Shown here piece after piece: positions 10,185 to 21,298 of a stretch of DNA of 64,000 nucleotides. The DNA is taken from assembly GCA_029721435.1 (NCBI GenBank), contig CM056573.1:152727947-152791946 (forward strand). Direction: 5' to 3'. The stretch comes from Gymnothorax reevesii (Eukaryota > Chordata > Actinopteri > Anguilliformes > Muraenidae). The notes under the pieces were generated by a model that had not been told where the DNA came from, searched no databases, and worked only from the letters and a program-made list of their open reading frames with translations. Numbering within the stretch: position 1 is the stretch's first letter; the number at the start of each line of letters is the position of its first letter. A program made the translations under genes and the position numbers.

Positions 10185-12593
10185 GTAAATGTTGCATTTC
10201 TTGTGCCACAGAGAATAACACAGCCCTTGTGCATGCGGACTCTCATCATGACTTAATGTTCCTGTATCTGTCCCCTTGATCTTCTGTCGCGATCAACCAT
10301 ACCTCCCATAATGTGTCTTTATCTCTATTTGTGCTTTCCTCCCAGTTTATTTGGCAAGGATGCAAGAGACAGCACTTTTGTCAGTTCAGATCTGTCACTT
10401 TAGTATTTGGAAATGAAATAATTTCAAAGCATCCTTAAGCTGGCGCAGGGTGTCAGGGACTTTTGAAACCACAAACTGGCTAGATATGGTAGTGTTATCT
10501 GTATGTTCCTGGGCATGTTCCTGTGGCATTCTTTAGTCTGCCTTGCAGTGGCTCTAATGCTGCTTTTGCTTCCAGCGGTTCATATACTTTTCCGTTTGGT
10601 TCTGAAGTGCATCAAATACAAATGTGGCTAGATTTAACAATTTCAAATCATTTAAACTCGAGTTGAAGATGAAATTACTCAAGCTAGAACAAGTCGATAA
10701 CAAGGTCATTATTGTGTATGTAGATTTTAATGCAACCCATGCAATGATTTCAAAACATGCAATATTTTAAGTATATTCAACAAGAGGAGGATTTATTTAT
10801 CTCAAATGTTGATGAATGGGGAAAAATGTTTGAGAATAGCTGACGTACGATATGGATTTTTAGTTGTACATGGGCCCACTGTAGATAAAGGGGAGTAAGG
10901 GAAACCCTCCTTTGCTGCATGGCAGGTGGTTGGGGCTGAACTCGGAGGGTAGGTAGGTAGGTGAGGCAGACAAGGGAGGGAGGGCGAGTGTTCGGGAGAG
11001 TAGGATGGTTGATGTGTCTAAACCATCTGCATCCCTGCCTGGCTTCCTGCCTCACCTCTGTTTCCTTCATTTCCGATCAGAGCCGATTAGCTGATCCAAA
11101 TCATGAGAAGGCAAGAGAGAAATAGAGCTGGGCAGCTGGGAGAAACTGTGAAACTGAAAAACACGCCTTTACTTTCCCCGATTTTTCTGAGACAAATGCT
11201 CCACCATTTTCATTATAGGTGGTGTACAGAGTTTGGCATCGGAGCAATAGGAGTGCATGCCATACCTATGACTTATAAAAATTTCCTTTTTTTTTTTTTT
11301 AGCTCCACCATCCCCAACTTATAATCCACAAGTTTCAATGCTTCAACTTTACCTATTGTAACTTTGGCCAATAATAACAGCAATACAATTTTTAATGAGT
11401 TAAAATTGCTTTTTAAACTAAACTTCCGATCTTTTGTTTTGATCATATTTAAGTTTGCCCACCCTACACACCAAAAAAATTATGCCATGTAGCATCTTAT
11501 AATTTTAATATATTTTATGATGATGAATTTCATTTCCATATGCAAGAATGTCCTTCACCTGAAAAAGAGATTATTATAGTGGTGCAGTCATTGGTGTTGT
11601 GGAAATAAAAACAAATAACTGAAATGAGAGAATAAATAATTAATTGCTTTCTGTAAACACTCTTACTACCTTGTGCTGTTCTTTTTTCCTCTTTCACTAC
11701 TGCTTACAAAAAGGAGAAAAGGTAAAGATGGCGGGTCAAAAGTCTGAATATTACCTGAAATAATTATTTTAATTCACCACACTTGTATTCAGGAAATCTT
11801 ATTGTTTCAGTCTTAGCCTTTGGGGAAGTTTTGTTGCGTAATCCATGAGGATGGTATTTTTTTATCATTTGAGCAGTTTTAAGTTCCTCAAATATTGCCC
11901 GTAATATCATGGTATTCAGTACATTTAGACTGTTTTTCCCACAGAAAATGTGTGATATTGCTTCTGTGTCTTGAACAATACAATGTCTTTAACTGAGAAT
12001 CAGGTGTCCTTCCCTTTCAAATTTAAAGAACTGAACAGGCTCGATGAACTTGTAGACTTTTTATGTACCCTGTTAACTGAAAAAAATTACTATGCATTCA
12101 TGCTTGAAATAAATAAATAAACAAATAAATAAATAAATATATGATATTATATTCTGAGAAGGGGGAGGAGCAGGAGGCCATTCAAACAAATTTCACTAAT
12201 TATTCCGGTCTCTTGAAAATTTTATTCCTGTTGCGCAAATAGCCTTGTAAGTAGCATTACAGAGATCTGGTTCTGACCCCAGATCACCGGAAAACCCCTT
12301 AGAAAATTAGAGATGCCACATGAAGAGTCTGAGGAGGATCCACATCTGCCATTGGTTTGTCCCACTTCATTGAAAAAAGGATAATTACATAATAATTATG
12401 GAATAAACGGAAGATATAATTGCATGGTAAACAAGTTGAATTTGAACAGGTTGAATACAAAGTGACAGTAACTATTCGTAATTGAAGCCTCATTCTATTC
12501 ATTATTAGAGACTAGTCAGAATGTCAGTAGTTGGTCTGGTGGCAGGAGACGAATATGATGCTCTGGACTAAGGACTCCATTCTCTGATTCCAG
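10185..12593. other. kcnn4 intron with simple repeats
   Basis: No gene recognised. It holds a short GGTAGGTAGGTAGG / GGGAGGGAGGG stretch near 10946-10986 and an AAAT/AAAC-type simple repeat at about 12105-12140. The intron ends with a TCTGATTCCAG acceptor at 12593. Confidence 0.6.
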
Positions 12594-12704
12594 GGTGTTG
12601 CCTGTACTGCCATGTTAGTGGCAGTTGTGACCAAGCGGCTTGCACTAAACAAAGGGGAGAAACATGTACATTACTTCATGATGGACATCCAGATCTCAAA
12701 ACGG
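12594..12704 (+). CDS. kcnn4: KCNN4-like channel, S6 / calmodulin-binding exon
   Basis: Exactly 37 codons in phase 0 at both ends. It encodes the end of S6 ([12 protein letters not shown]) and the start of the cytoplasmic calmodulin-binding domain ([20 protein letters not shown]). In the family this domain carries constitutively bound calmodulin, which opens the gate when calcium rises. The EKHVH-FMMD core is preserved. The position usually occupied by Ala-Arg after VAVV is Thr-Lys here. Donor is GTATGT. Confidence 0.93.
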
Positions 12705-13000
12705 GTATGTTGAGGCACTAGTCCTTGTTTAACCATGCATTTGTTTTAGATGCATATCCCCAAGTTGGGAAAGATTGTTAAATTATGCTTATAAATAGAA
12801 ATCAGTGATTTGCACATTATTTTTGTCCTAGAATGAAGACAATATGATAGATGTGACATTTCACCGCATTATTTATTTTTAATTCTTCAAAATAAACAAT
12901 AACTTAAATTTTAATTCTTGCTAGATGTTTTCAAAAAAGTTGACACAGTATTTATCACTGTTAAATATTGCCATTCCTTTTTACCACACTAAAGAAACAT

Positions 13001-13370
13001 TTAGGGCCCCATCTTACGCCTGGCCTGCAGTGGTGCAAGGAGTGATGCGAGTGTCTTTGCTGGGATTATCTACTGGCTCAATTGTCATTATTCTGTCCAG
13101 CGCCCAGTTTGCAGTAATAGGAAGTGCTTTTGCATCAAACTGAGTGACAATGGGCATGTTATATTAAAACGAGGTGTGGTCAGATGCATTTATGGCGTAT
13201 TTTATCTTGTGACCACAAAAAGTGATTGGGCTATTGACTAACAAAAACCTGGTATAAAGTCATTGGTCAGTTTTTGACTGCTAATTTCAGGGCAAATAGT
13301 CAGATAATATCACAAGTCTTCATAGGCACGTGCACAAAGCAAGTACATTCCGCTTGTTAGATACTATACA
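13001..13370. repeat. Truncated non-autonomous DNA transposon (Harbinger-like?)
   Basis: The segment starts GGGCCCCATCTTACGCCTGGC, then GGTGCAAGGAGTGATGCGAGTG, and later GGGCATGTTATATT-AAACGAGGTGTGGTCAG and GACCACAAAAAGTGATTGGGCTATTGAC. This order resembles a widespread short fish DNA-transposon repeat I associate with Harbinger-type elements. The matching right terminus is not visible, so it is probably truncated. The assignment is from memory and tentative. Confidence 0.4.
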
Positions 13371-13467
13371 TGCAGGGATGAACTGCAGCGCCCACTCATG
13401 CAAATGATTAAAAATAAAGAGATTACAATGTGAAAGATTATTGTCAGGATATTTAAAAAAAACGCAG

Positions 13468-14050
13468 TTTTCAGTTCCATGCTTCCCATAATTTTAGAAA
13501 TTTTCACCAAAAACAGCCCTAAAATTGGACTTTGTCTCGTTTCCGGGACAGAACTCAAAAACTATGCCACTTAGAAACTTCAAATTTGCTATGGAACTTA
13601 CTCTTATGGTGTAGTTGTGCCTTTTGGGGGTTTTAGTTCCATTCTGCCCAAAATTTTTGATTTTTATACCAAAAACAGCCCAAAAATTGGACTTTGTCCC
13701 TTTTCTAGAGCAGAATTCAAAAACTCCGCCACTTACAAACTTTTGTATGCATGTTATTCTAGTGATCCTATTGTGCCTTTTGGTCATTTTGAAATCATGG
13801 TGCCCAAAATTTATCCGTCCGTCCGTCCGTAATCATTTTCGTTTCCGGAGCAGAACTCAAAAACTATACCACTTACAAACTTCAAATTTGCTATGGAACT
13901 CTTATGGTGTAGTTGTGCCTTTAGGGGGTTTCAGTTCCATGCTGCCCATAATTCTTGAAATTTTCACTAAAAACAGCCCTAAAATTTGACTTTGTCTCGT
14001 TTCCGGGACAGAACTCAAAAACTATGCCACTTAGAAACTTCAAAAACTCC
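13468..14050. repeat. Tandem array, ~160-bp unit, about four copies
   Basis: Successive copies begin near 13468, 13632, 13782 and 13931 with CAGTTCCAT-CT-CCCA or a variant, followed by CCAAAAACAGCCC, TTGGACTTTGTC, GGGACAGAACTCAAAAACT and CCACTTA-AAACTTC. The third copy contains a CCGTCCGTCCGTCCGT stretch. Copies are diverged, so the array is not recent. Its layout (tandem ~150-160-bp units plus CCGTCC) parallels the element at 15214-16183, though the sequences differ. Confidence 0.75.
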
Positions 14051-15065
14051 AAAAGTCTCGGCTCACACAGACCAAGTGACATGGAGTGAAATGTCCTTGT
14101 TGTATCTCACATCCGAGCCATGGAATGAGGAACACACAGAACTGTCAATTACCTAGGACTCAGTGGCACACCAGCCATCGCTATTGAAAGAGTATGGGTT
14201 ACAGAACGCTGTCACGTTTGTGGTAGACAAGATATCACTATGGAAGTTACATCATTGATTATTTATAAAGGTAAGTATATGTTAACATATACAGAAATAG
14301 GTGTTCCATTTCAAACAGTGGTAATAGCAAATCTCACAATATGCTTGCCTTCATAAGTAAATGAATTTGTTGTGCCAGCCACCAAACACGGTTCACAGAA
14401 CTATTCTTTTTAGAGTCATAGCTGAGCCAGGGATTTTTCAATTTTCAATGCGACTTGAATTCGGCAACTTTCAAGCTTTTACTCCTTTCTAAAGAATTTT
14501 CAATGGCAGTCTTGCGTTTCCCAGTCCTGCCTTCTGATGCCTCTCCAGCACTAACCGATGGCTCAGGGACTGAACCATCATCCGCTGTATCCTTCATGGA
14601 TGAAAAACCAAATGAAGTGAGTGAGCATTGTTTCGACATAGCGTCCCACGTGCACCGACGATAACTTACTAACTTTCCGGTGCAAATCGCGTAGACTTTG
14701 TTCCTACGCATGCTCATACACAATAAGCACTCTATTCAAATATGCTACATCACCTGGCAGCGAGATCGGCTGAGAAGGCACCAAGCCACTCGATCAATAA
14801 TTGGCTTATAATATGACAATCTGGAACAATGGTCTGATTGTGGTTTGGCGTGCAGTACCGCTGACCGTTGCTAAAATATTTCTGACTTTGATGGGTATCA
14901 GTGATTTTAGGGGTGGAAAAAAGGAAGAAAATGGAATTTGATTTTATTGAAATTTAGAAATCGTCTTTTTTTTTCTTCTAAGGGACAAGGGGAGGCGTCT
15001 TTTACCTTTGTTGCTATCACTTCTATTTTCTTCAGTGACGAGAGTTAGTGGGAACCCTGGAGTAG
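14051..15065. other. kcnn4 intron, nothing firmly recognised
   Basis: A minus-strand frame around 14445-14723 reads an acidic/Ser-rich segment followed by a KRK cluster. It resembles nothing I can name and has no splice support. No other structure is seen. Confidence 0.4.
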
Positions 15066-15213
15066 GTCATCTAGAATTCAATGCTCAGACGACTTGCACT
15101 TGTGGTCAAAGAGTTTATGATCCCAGAAATGTATAATTTTAAGCCCAAGCAATTTTTCAGTTCTCGGTATTATGTTTTAACAATTTCAATGCTGAATTTT
15201 CATGAAGATTTTT

Positions 15214-16183
15214 ACCCGACTCCGGCCCGGAGTGGTACTGTTATCACCTGCATGTCCATCTGTCGTCCGTCCATCATTTTGTCCGGGCCAGTACTCGGCA
15301 ACTAATGATCGCAGCTTCACCAAATTTGGTATTTATTTTTTATTTTTATTTAACCCTTATTTAACCAGGGAAGTCCCGTTGAGATTGAAATCTCTTTTTC
15401 AAGGGAGCCCTGGGGCACAGCCAATTAGATCAGGGGATGATTAAGTGGCAGATTGAAAGAGCCATGACACCGGGGAACCCCCTACTCTTATTGAAGAGTG
15501 TCATAGGATGTTTATTGACCACTGCGAGTCAGGACCTCGGTTTAACGTCTCATCCGAAAGACGGCATGTCCTTCAGTACAGTGTCCACCGTCACTGCACC
15601 AGGGCATTGGGGATTATCCCGCCAGAGGGAAGATCGCCACCTACTGGCCCACCAACACCTCTTCCATCAGCAACCTGCTTTTCCTCAGTGGTCTCCCATC
15701 CAAGTACTGGCCAAGCCCACACCTGCTTAGCTTCAGCCACGCAGCTCAAATTGTGGTATGGCTGCTGGTAACTCACTATGACCCATAGATGTGCAGTGCC
15801 AGGTTTTTTGCTGGATTTGACCTTTGACCTTAGCGCTGTGACCTTGAGCCTGCAAATCTTGTCCGGGTCATTACTCGGTAACAAATTCTCGCAGCTTCAC
15901 CAAATTTGATATTGTAACTCACTATGACCCATAGATATGCAACGTCAGGTTTTTTTGCTGGATTTGACCTTTGACCTTAGCTCTGTGACCCTGGAAATGT
16001 TGTCCGGGCCAGTACTCGGCAACTGATCATTGCAGCTTCACCAAATTTGGTATGGTAACTCACTGTCACACAAATGTGCAATGTCATGTTTTTTGATGGA
16101 TTTCACCTTTGACCTTTGCGCTGTGATATTGAGGCAGGAAATCATGTCCGGGCCGAGGGGTATTCAGCAACGTGTTATGTTTT
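15214..16183. mobile_element. Satellite-carrying mobile element, copy 1
   Basis: The insertion begins ACCCGACTCCGGCCCGGAGT (a potential hairpin), continues with CCGTCC repeats, then tandem units of about 141-147 bp each containing CAGCTTCACCAAATTTGG, TAACTCACTATGACCCATAG, TGCAATGTCAGGTTTTTTG and GGATTTGACCTTTGACCTTA. It ends CCGGGCCGAGGGG-ATTCAGC-ACGTGTTATGTTTT. The same start, units and end occur at 59813-60933. One unit is interrupted by a 5S-derived SINE. No protein is encoded. The organisation recalls the core-repeat-bearing non-autonomous Helitron-like elements of molluscs and insects, but that link is an inference. Confidence 0.7.
15331..15770 (-). mobile_element. 5S rRNA-derived SINE (SINE3-like)
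   Basis: On the minus strand the head reads AGCAGCCATACCAC, later GAAGCTAAGCAGG and AGTACTTGGATGGGAGACC, which are the 5S rRNA internal promoter landmarks in the correct order. A body with CTTTCGGATGAGACGTTAAA follows, and the tail runs into an A/T-rich end (TTAAATAAGGGTTAAATAAA). This is the structure of the SINE3 class known from fish. It lies within a unit of the satellite element, so it inserted later than that element. It is not a 5S gene: only the 5' landmarks are present and they are diverged. Confidence 0.88.
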
Positions 16184-16370
16184 GTGTTTGCAGCCCTTTC
16201 TCTCGACCAAAATCATGAAAATAAACTGAAATATCATGGAATTCTAAATGCTTCAAGTGTCCTGACTCAGTTGAGCCATTCCTTTCCTGTCTGTGAAGCT
16301 GCAATCTTGAATTATAATACCTTAAATAAGGTAGATTTGGCTTCTGCGCAAAGGGGTGCATAATTTGGCA

Positions 16371-17360
16371 CAACTAAATTTGCCACTAATCCAGACTGGG
16401 TGCTGGACAGGATTAAAACAACTTCCCCAGTACATAAACTGGCATAGACACTTGCATCACAATTTGCGACACTGTACTGTGGGTGGTAAGATAGAAGCCT
16501 AAATGTTCCAGGTGTAATTTGTCCCTGTCTTCCTGCAAACTAGTCTTAAGGTGTGCAATGGTATGGGGCCTTACTTGATACATTTTCCATATCAAAATGT
16601 GCTGCACATTCCCAGAGTCATGATCAGTTTCCAATTACTAGTGGTAAAATGCACATCTGATAATGTTGAGAATTTTCTGAGTTTCTGTAATGGTTAAATG
16701 AATGATTGAAAACAGGTCATGACCAATAATTTATTTTTAAGGGATGGGTTTGAGCTTCCCCTGTTGCCAGTTCACCAGCCGCCATACTATCCGTTTTCTG
16801 GATAGTACTTGCTATTAGTAAACTCAAGAAACTATTGGCAGTCTTCATGAAGATGAAATTTTTGGTTCCATCCTCAGTAAACATCAGAAAACACCACATT
16901 TTGTCATGCAAAATAAGCAAAAGTTATATTCTTCTTTAATTTTTTTCAGAATTCTGCTTGAAAATTCCTTTCAAAAGAAATTTGTAAAAGATGCATACTA
17001 AAATTAACCACCTTCCTTCAGTGGCTTATCACACCCTCCCCATGCAGAGATGATCATTAATTAGCAAGACAATTTTTGTAATCAATCATACTCAAACTAA
17101 TTAGTGCAAATACGTAACAAATGTATTCAAAGTTGAATTACCAGTCATCACCTGATTTCTTTGTTTTTTGTGCTACTTTTCCTGCACATATGTGTGTACA
17201 GGGTACCAATTATTTCTAATGGCAACACATTGCACATCTTCTGCATTATATCCAAACATTACGTAGAACTTATTATTATTGTACTCTGGATCCTGTCCAT
17301 TACAATGAGAAGATCTATATTTTCAGTGACCCCGAAATGAAAATTGAATGAATGCATTTA
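16371..17360. other. kcnn4 intron, nothing recognised
   Basis: AT-rich intronic DNA without a supported feature; the TA at 17359-17360 is the left target duplication of the Tc1 element that follows. Confidence 0.5.
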
Positions 17361-18928
17361 CAGTGGGGGAAATATGTATTTGACCCCTTGCTGATTTTGC
17401 AGGTTTGCCCACTAACAAAGAGTGCAACGGTCTATAATTTTAATGATAGGTTTATTTTAACAGTGAGAGACAGAATATCACCAAAAAAGTGGAATAAGAC
17501 ATTGTATGCATTTTAGGAATTTATTTGCATATTTTTGTTCAAAAATAAGTATTTGACCCCCTGGACAAGCAGCATGTTCATATTTTGTAGAAAAGCCATT
17601 ATTGGCCAGCACAGATGTCAAACAATTTTTATAGTTGTTGACAAGGTTTGTGCACATTTTGGCAGGGATGTCGGCCCACTCCTCCCTGCAGACAGCCTCC
17701 AAATCATTCAGGTCTCGAGGATGTCGCCTTGCTATCCAAATTTTAGGCTCCCTCCAAAGATTTTCAATTGGATTCAGGTCTGGAGACTGGCTAAGCCACT
17801 CCAGACCCATGATGTACTTCTTCTTCAGCCACTCTTTTATTGCTTTGACGGTGTGCTTACGGTAGTTGTCGTGCTGAAACACCCATCCTCGACCCATGTT
17901 CTGCTCTCTCACGGAGGGAAGGAGCTGTTGGTCCAGAATTCCACTGTATATGGCCCCATCCATCCTCTCCTCAATGCAATGGAGTTGTGCCGTCCCCTTG
18001 GCTGAAAAGCACCACTGTGCTTGACGGTGGGGATGGTGTTCTTTGGGTTGTACTCTGTGTTCTTTGCCCTCCAAACACGGCGAGTTGAGTTTAGCCCAAA
18101 AAGTTCTATTTTGGTCTCATCTGACCACATCACCTTCTTCCAGGCCTCTTCTGATTCATCCAGGAGGTCAATGGCAAACTTCAGGCGGGCCTGTACATGT
18201 GCCTTCTTGAGCAGGGGCACCTTGCGTGCGCTGCAGGATTTCAATCCATGACCGCGTAGTGTGTTACCAACTGTTTCTTTTGTAACTGTGGTCCCAGCTG
18301 CCTTCAGTTCATTAACCAGTTCCCCCCTTGTGATTCCTCACCGTTCGCATGATCGGGGACATCTCACGAGGCGAGACCTTGCATGGAGGCCCAGACCGAG
18401 GGAGGTTGGCGGCAGTGTGGTTCTTCCATTTCCTGATAACTACACCGACAGTTGATCTTTTCTCTCAAAGTTGCTTTCCGATTCCCTTGTAGCCCATCCC
18501 AGCCTTGTGTAGGTCAACAATCTTGTCCCTGATGTCCTTAGACAGCTCTTTGGTCTTTTCCATGGTGGAGATGTTGGAATCTGGTTGTTTGGGAGTGGAC
18601 AGGTGTCTTTTATACAGGTAATGAGGTGAGGCAGGTGTATTTGATGTAAATAATTAGTTGGGATTGGGGTGTGTCTTAAAGAAAGACTAACTGGCTTGTG
18701 GGACCCAGAATACTTGCTGTTTGTTAGGGGGTCAAATACTTATTTTTCCTCATCAGATGGTTATCAATCTTTATAAATTCATATGATGTGATTTTCTGGA
18801 ATTTTCTTTGTGATTCTGTCTCTCACTGTTAGAATGTATATACGATTAAGATTATAAATCGTTCCATTCTTTGTAAGTGGGCAAACCTGCAAAATCACCG
18901 AGGGGTCAAATACTTATTTCCCCCACTG
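17361..18928 (-). mobile_element. Full-length but dead Tc1-like transposon
   Basis: A 1,568-bp element is flanked by TA (17359-17360 and 18929-18930). The ends are inverted repeats: CAGTGGGGGAAATATGTATT on the left and AAATACTTATTTCCCCCACTG on the right, with a second inner matching block (GCAGGTTTGCCCACT... / ...GTGGGCAAACCTGC) and the usual GGGTCAAATACTTATTTTTC motifs. The transposase lies on the minus strand. Length and termini are complete, so it is a whole copy that decayed by mutation. Confidence 0.92.
17478..18560 (-). pseudogene. Tc1-like transposase, frameshifted
   Basis: Minus-strand frames read the Tc1 transposase in pieces: ARLKFAIDLLDE and [13 protein letters not shown] (first catalytic Asp region) in one frame, then after a frameshift near 17990 [29 protein letters not shown] and [14 protein letters not shown] in another. 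The N-terminal paired-like domain, in the 18250-18560 part, is also out of frame. The usual DNDPKHT motif reads DNYRKHT, removing conserved residues next to the second catalytic Asp. It cannot make an active enzyme. Confidence 0.88.
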
Positions 18929-18930
18929 TA

Positions 18931-20061
18931 TGTTGAAAAGAATTTGAAAAAGTCGGACCACAGTTTCTGTTCTACATTAACTCCTGGATCTCCATGTCAT
19001 TAAAATATTTATTAGGGCAGACAGCTGGTTTCTGCCAAATTAGGAGAAAAAAAATCTCAGAAAAATTATACGTTGTGAAATTCAGGGGAAAATGCCTTTT
19101 TGCAAAAGATCAATCAATCCAGCATTTAGCGCAGTGAGGCGTTGTCCCACAGAGATGGTTCTCCACATTTCCAAAGAAAAACAATGAGCTCGGCCAAACG
19201 GATGAGGTGCGCTGGCTGGAAACAGTGATATTTTCCGCATGGCACGTGTGCTTTGGTGGGGTGTCTTTTTATAATATTATTTTTTCTCAAATAGGGCGTT
19301 CCAGCGGGCATGATAGTGTGGGAAAAGGGTTGGTTGGTTGAGGGGGGGTGGGGCATGATGCTGGCACATCTCCTTGTAGCTACAGAAGGACATCAGAAAG
19401 AGGAAACAATTGTGTCTGTGTCAGGAAATGTACTTGTTGGGTCAGAAAGGAAACTGAACGTGTAGATGTGTGCGCGCATGTATGTGTGAGTGTGTGCACG
19501 TGTTGCCATTTTAGAGGTGGAGGAACACTGTTGCGTGCTCTAACAGGATCCATCTGTTTGCTTATCTGGAGGAAGGAGGAGAGCTCTGAAAATAAACGTG
19601 AAATGCGGAAGATGCTATCACATTTTCCATTCATGAAAATAGAAGGAGATTGCTTGGCATTACTAAAAGCAGGACCTTTTCTGATTGATTAGGAAAACGA
19701 TTACATACGGTCATCTTGTCATTCTTGCCCCTGTACGTTCCTGAGCCACACAGTCAAGCAGTTCCTGTGGTACTGGCGCAAACCTTAGCCAATGACACAT
19801 TGCTGTCAGTGGAAGTAAAACAATTGGTGAGCCGCTGTTGGGACAGGTGCAATCTCGCCACATGTTGTGATGCAGCACTTCCCAGATGTCTCTCAAAAAC
19901 CGAAAGCCCATTTTGCTGGAGGGTGAAGGTTAATAGTCACATCCTGCCGCAGGGAACATCATTGTGTGGCACCTCCCCCTCCCTTGATGCTGTCTGCCTC
20001 CATCTCTGATTTACACTGGCAGGAACTGGAGAGGACATCTGGATAAGCCTCCTGTAGGCTG
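18931..20061. other. kcnn4 intron, nothing recognised
   Basis: Short frames exist on both strands but lack family resemblance or splice logic. There is a short GT/GC-rich alternating stretch near 19466-19502. Nothing else is supported. Confidence 0.5.
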
Positions 20062-20311
20062 CACTGTAAACCGTGGTAAGTGTGGTACACTCAATTGTTT
20101 TGGGGAAACCAAGTACCTCAAAAAAATTGTGCATGCCAACTTAATGATCTTGTGTTCACAGCACTTAAAAACATGTAAAAAAAAAATAACTTCATCTTAT
20201 TTTCTTTAAGTTCCTTTCACACAATGCAATTGCATTGGCCAACACATTTTTTTTGAGGTAATAGATTCCTGCAAAACATTTGAGTTCACCACTCTATCGG
20301 GGTTTACAGTG
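20062..20311. mobile_element. Short TIR MITE
   Basis: A 250-bp non-coding segment begins CACTGTAAACC and ends GGTTTACAGTG, exact inverted complements. CACTGTAAA termini are common on fish hAT-type MITEs. I see no clean 8-bp duplication, so the superfamily is tentative. Confidence 0.6.
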
Positions 20312-21064
20312 TGACTAATGATAATCTTCTTCTGAGTATGACCTCACCAGTGACAGGGGCCGCCAGGCTGTAGCTGGTATAGATGCATACTCGGAGTGAT
20401 GCTACGGTGAAAACAACAGGAAAAGGGCAGTATATTAACTTCTATAGTTGTACTGACAGACCTATATATAGTGTGATCAAAATGTTGATGCTCAGTGTTT
20501 CTGATAAAATAACGCAGTCACTGTTATTATTCCAGCAGTCTTGTAATCCTCAATTATTGATACATCCATTTTCAAATGAATTATTTTGCTACAAAAGGCA
20601 TGGAATCGAACAGAATTCACTTGATTGAAGTTTCGAAGCATCATAAAGCATAGTTATGGGTTGATGCTATTTTAAGTATTTACTGTTTGATCAACTGATC
20701 AGTTTTGATGAATTTATAGACTGAGTGTGAATGCTTGTTTTAGTTAGAGCTTGTGATACATTGGCTAATGCTTTCTTTTACCAGAAAGCATGAAAGTGTT
20801 GTTCCTAATTGCTTTGAAGGTTTTCGAGAAATTCTTTGCAAGTCTCAACATATTATCAGTCAAAAATGCAAGGAGATGCTGTGTTGTTGGGTGTAAAATG
20901 ATTTTGTATTTAGAATCCAACCATCCAGATTGGCTCATTATCACAGTACTCTACTCAGAAGGTTGAAATAATTGATAAATTTAGCTGGCTGTTTTCAAAG
21001 GTGGAACAAACAAGCAAACAGGCCAGGACCATCAGTAAATGCAGGACATGTGTTTGTCTTGCAG
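20312..21064. other. kcnn4 intron, nothing recognised
   Basis: AT-rich intron ending in the GTTTGTCTTGCAG acceptor at 21064. Confidence 0.5.
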
Positions 21065-21189
21065 CTCAGACATGCGGCCGCTAATGTGCTGAGGGAGTGC
21101 TGGCTCTTGCACCGTGCCAATGGTCGGAAGCAGCAGGACCGCGGCGAGCTCCGGCGACACCAGAGAAGTCTGTTGGAGGCTATCCGAAA
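21065..21189 (+). CDS. kcnn4: KCNN4-like channel, C-terminal CaMBD exon
   Basis: Reads in phase 0 from LRHAAANVLRECWLLHRANG and continues to GELRRHQRSLLEAIRK, the helical cytoplasmic part of the calmodulin-binding domain. The RRHQR-LL-AI motif is shared with the family. The exon ends AA before a GTGAGT donor, leaving two bases of a Lys codon. GC content is clearly higher than in the surrounding intron. The next exon lies 31.3 kb downstream. Confidence 0.93.
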
Positions 21190-21298
21190 GTGAGTGTATA
21201 GCAGCAGTGTATTTGTGCATGTATGTATATTCCCATGTTTTGCCCATCATCAGTGTATTATTCTTATGATTAGACATAGGGTAACTAACTGTAAAATA

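Larger units (their letters stand above)
15066..16370. repeat. Dispersed repeat X, copy 1, occupied by a satellite element
   Basis: The two outer parts (15066-15213 and 16184-16370) align end to end with 42016-42370: TTTATGATCCCAGAAATGTATA, TTTCAATG-TGAATT-TCATGAAGATTTTT on the left, and TTTG-AGCCC, ATCAT-AAAATAAACTGAAATA, GTCTGTGAAGCTGCAATC and TTGGCTTCTGCGCAAAGGGGT on the right. In copy 2 the halves are contiguous, so the 15214-16183 block is an insertion. Confidence 0.8.

Noticed and set aside
13746..13835. CCGTCCGTCCGTCCGT as a standalone microsatellite of note
   Set aside because: It is a short part of one unit of the surrounding tandem array and is covered there.
15670..15770. Possible 5S rRNA gene on the minus strand
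   Set aside because: Only 5' and internal landmarks match, with mismatches, and the sequence runs into a SINE body; no T-run terminator.
18900..19700. Frames around 19126-19692 as a small gene
   Set aside because: Overlapping frames on both strands with low-complexity GT-rich content and no conserved motif.
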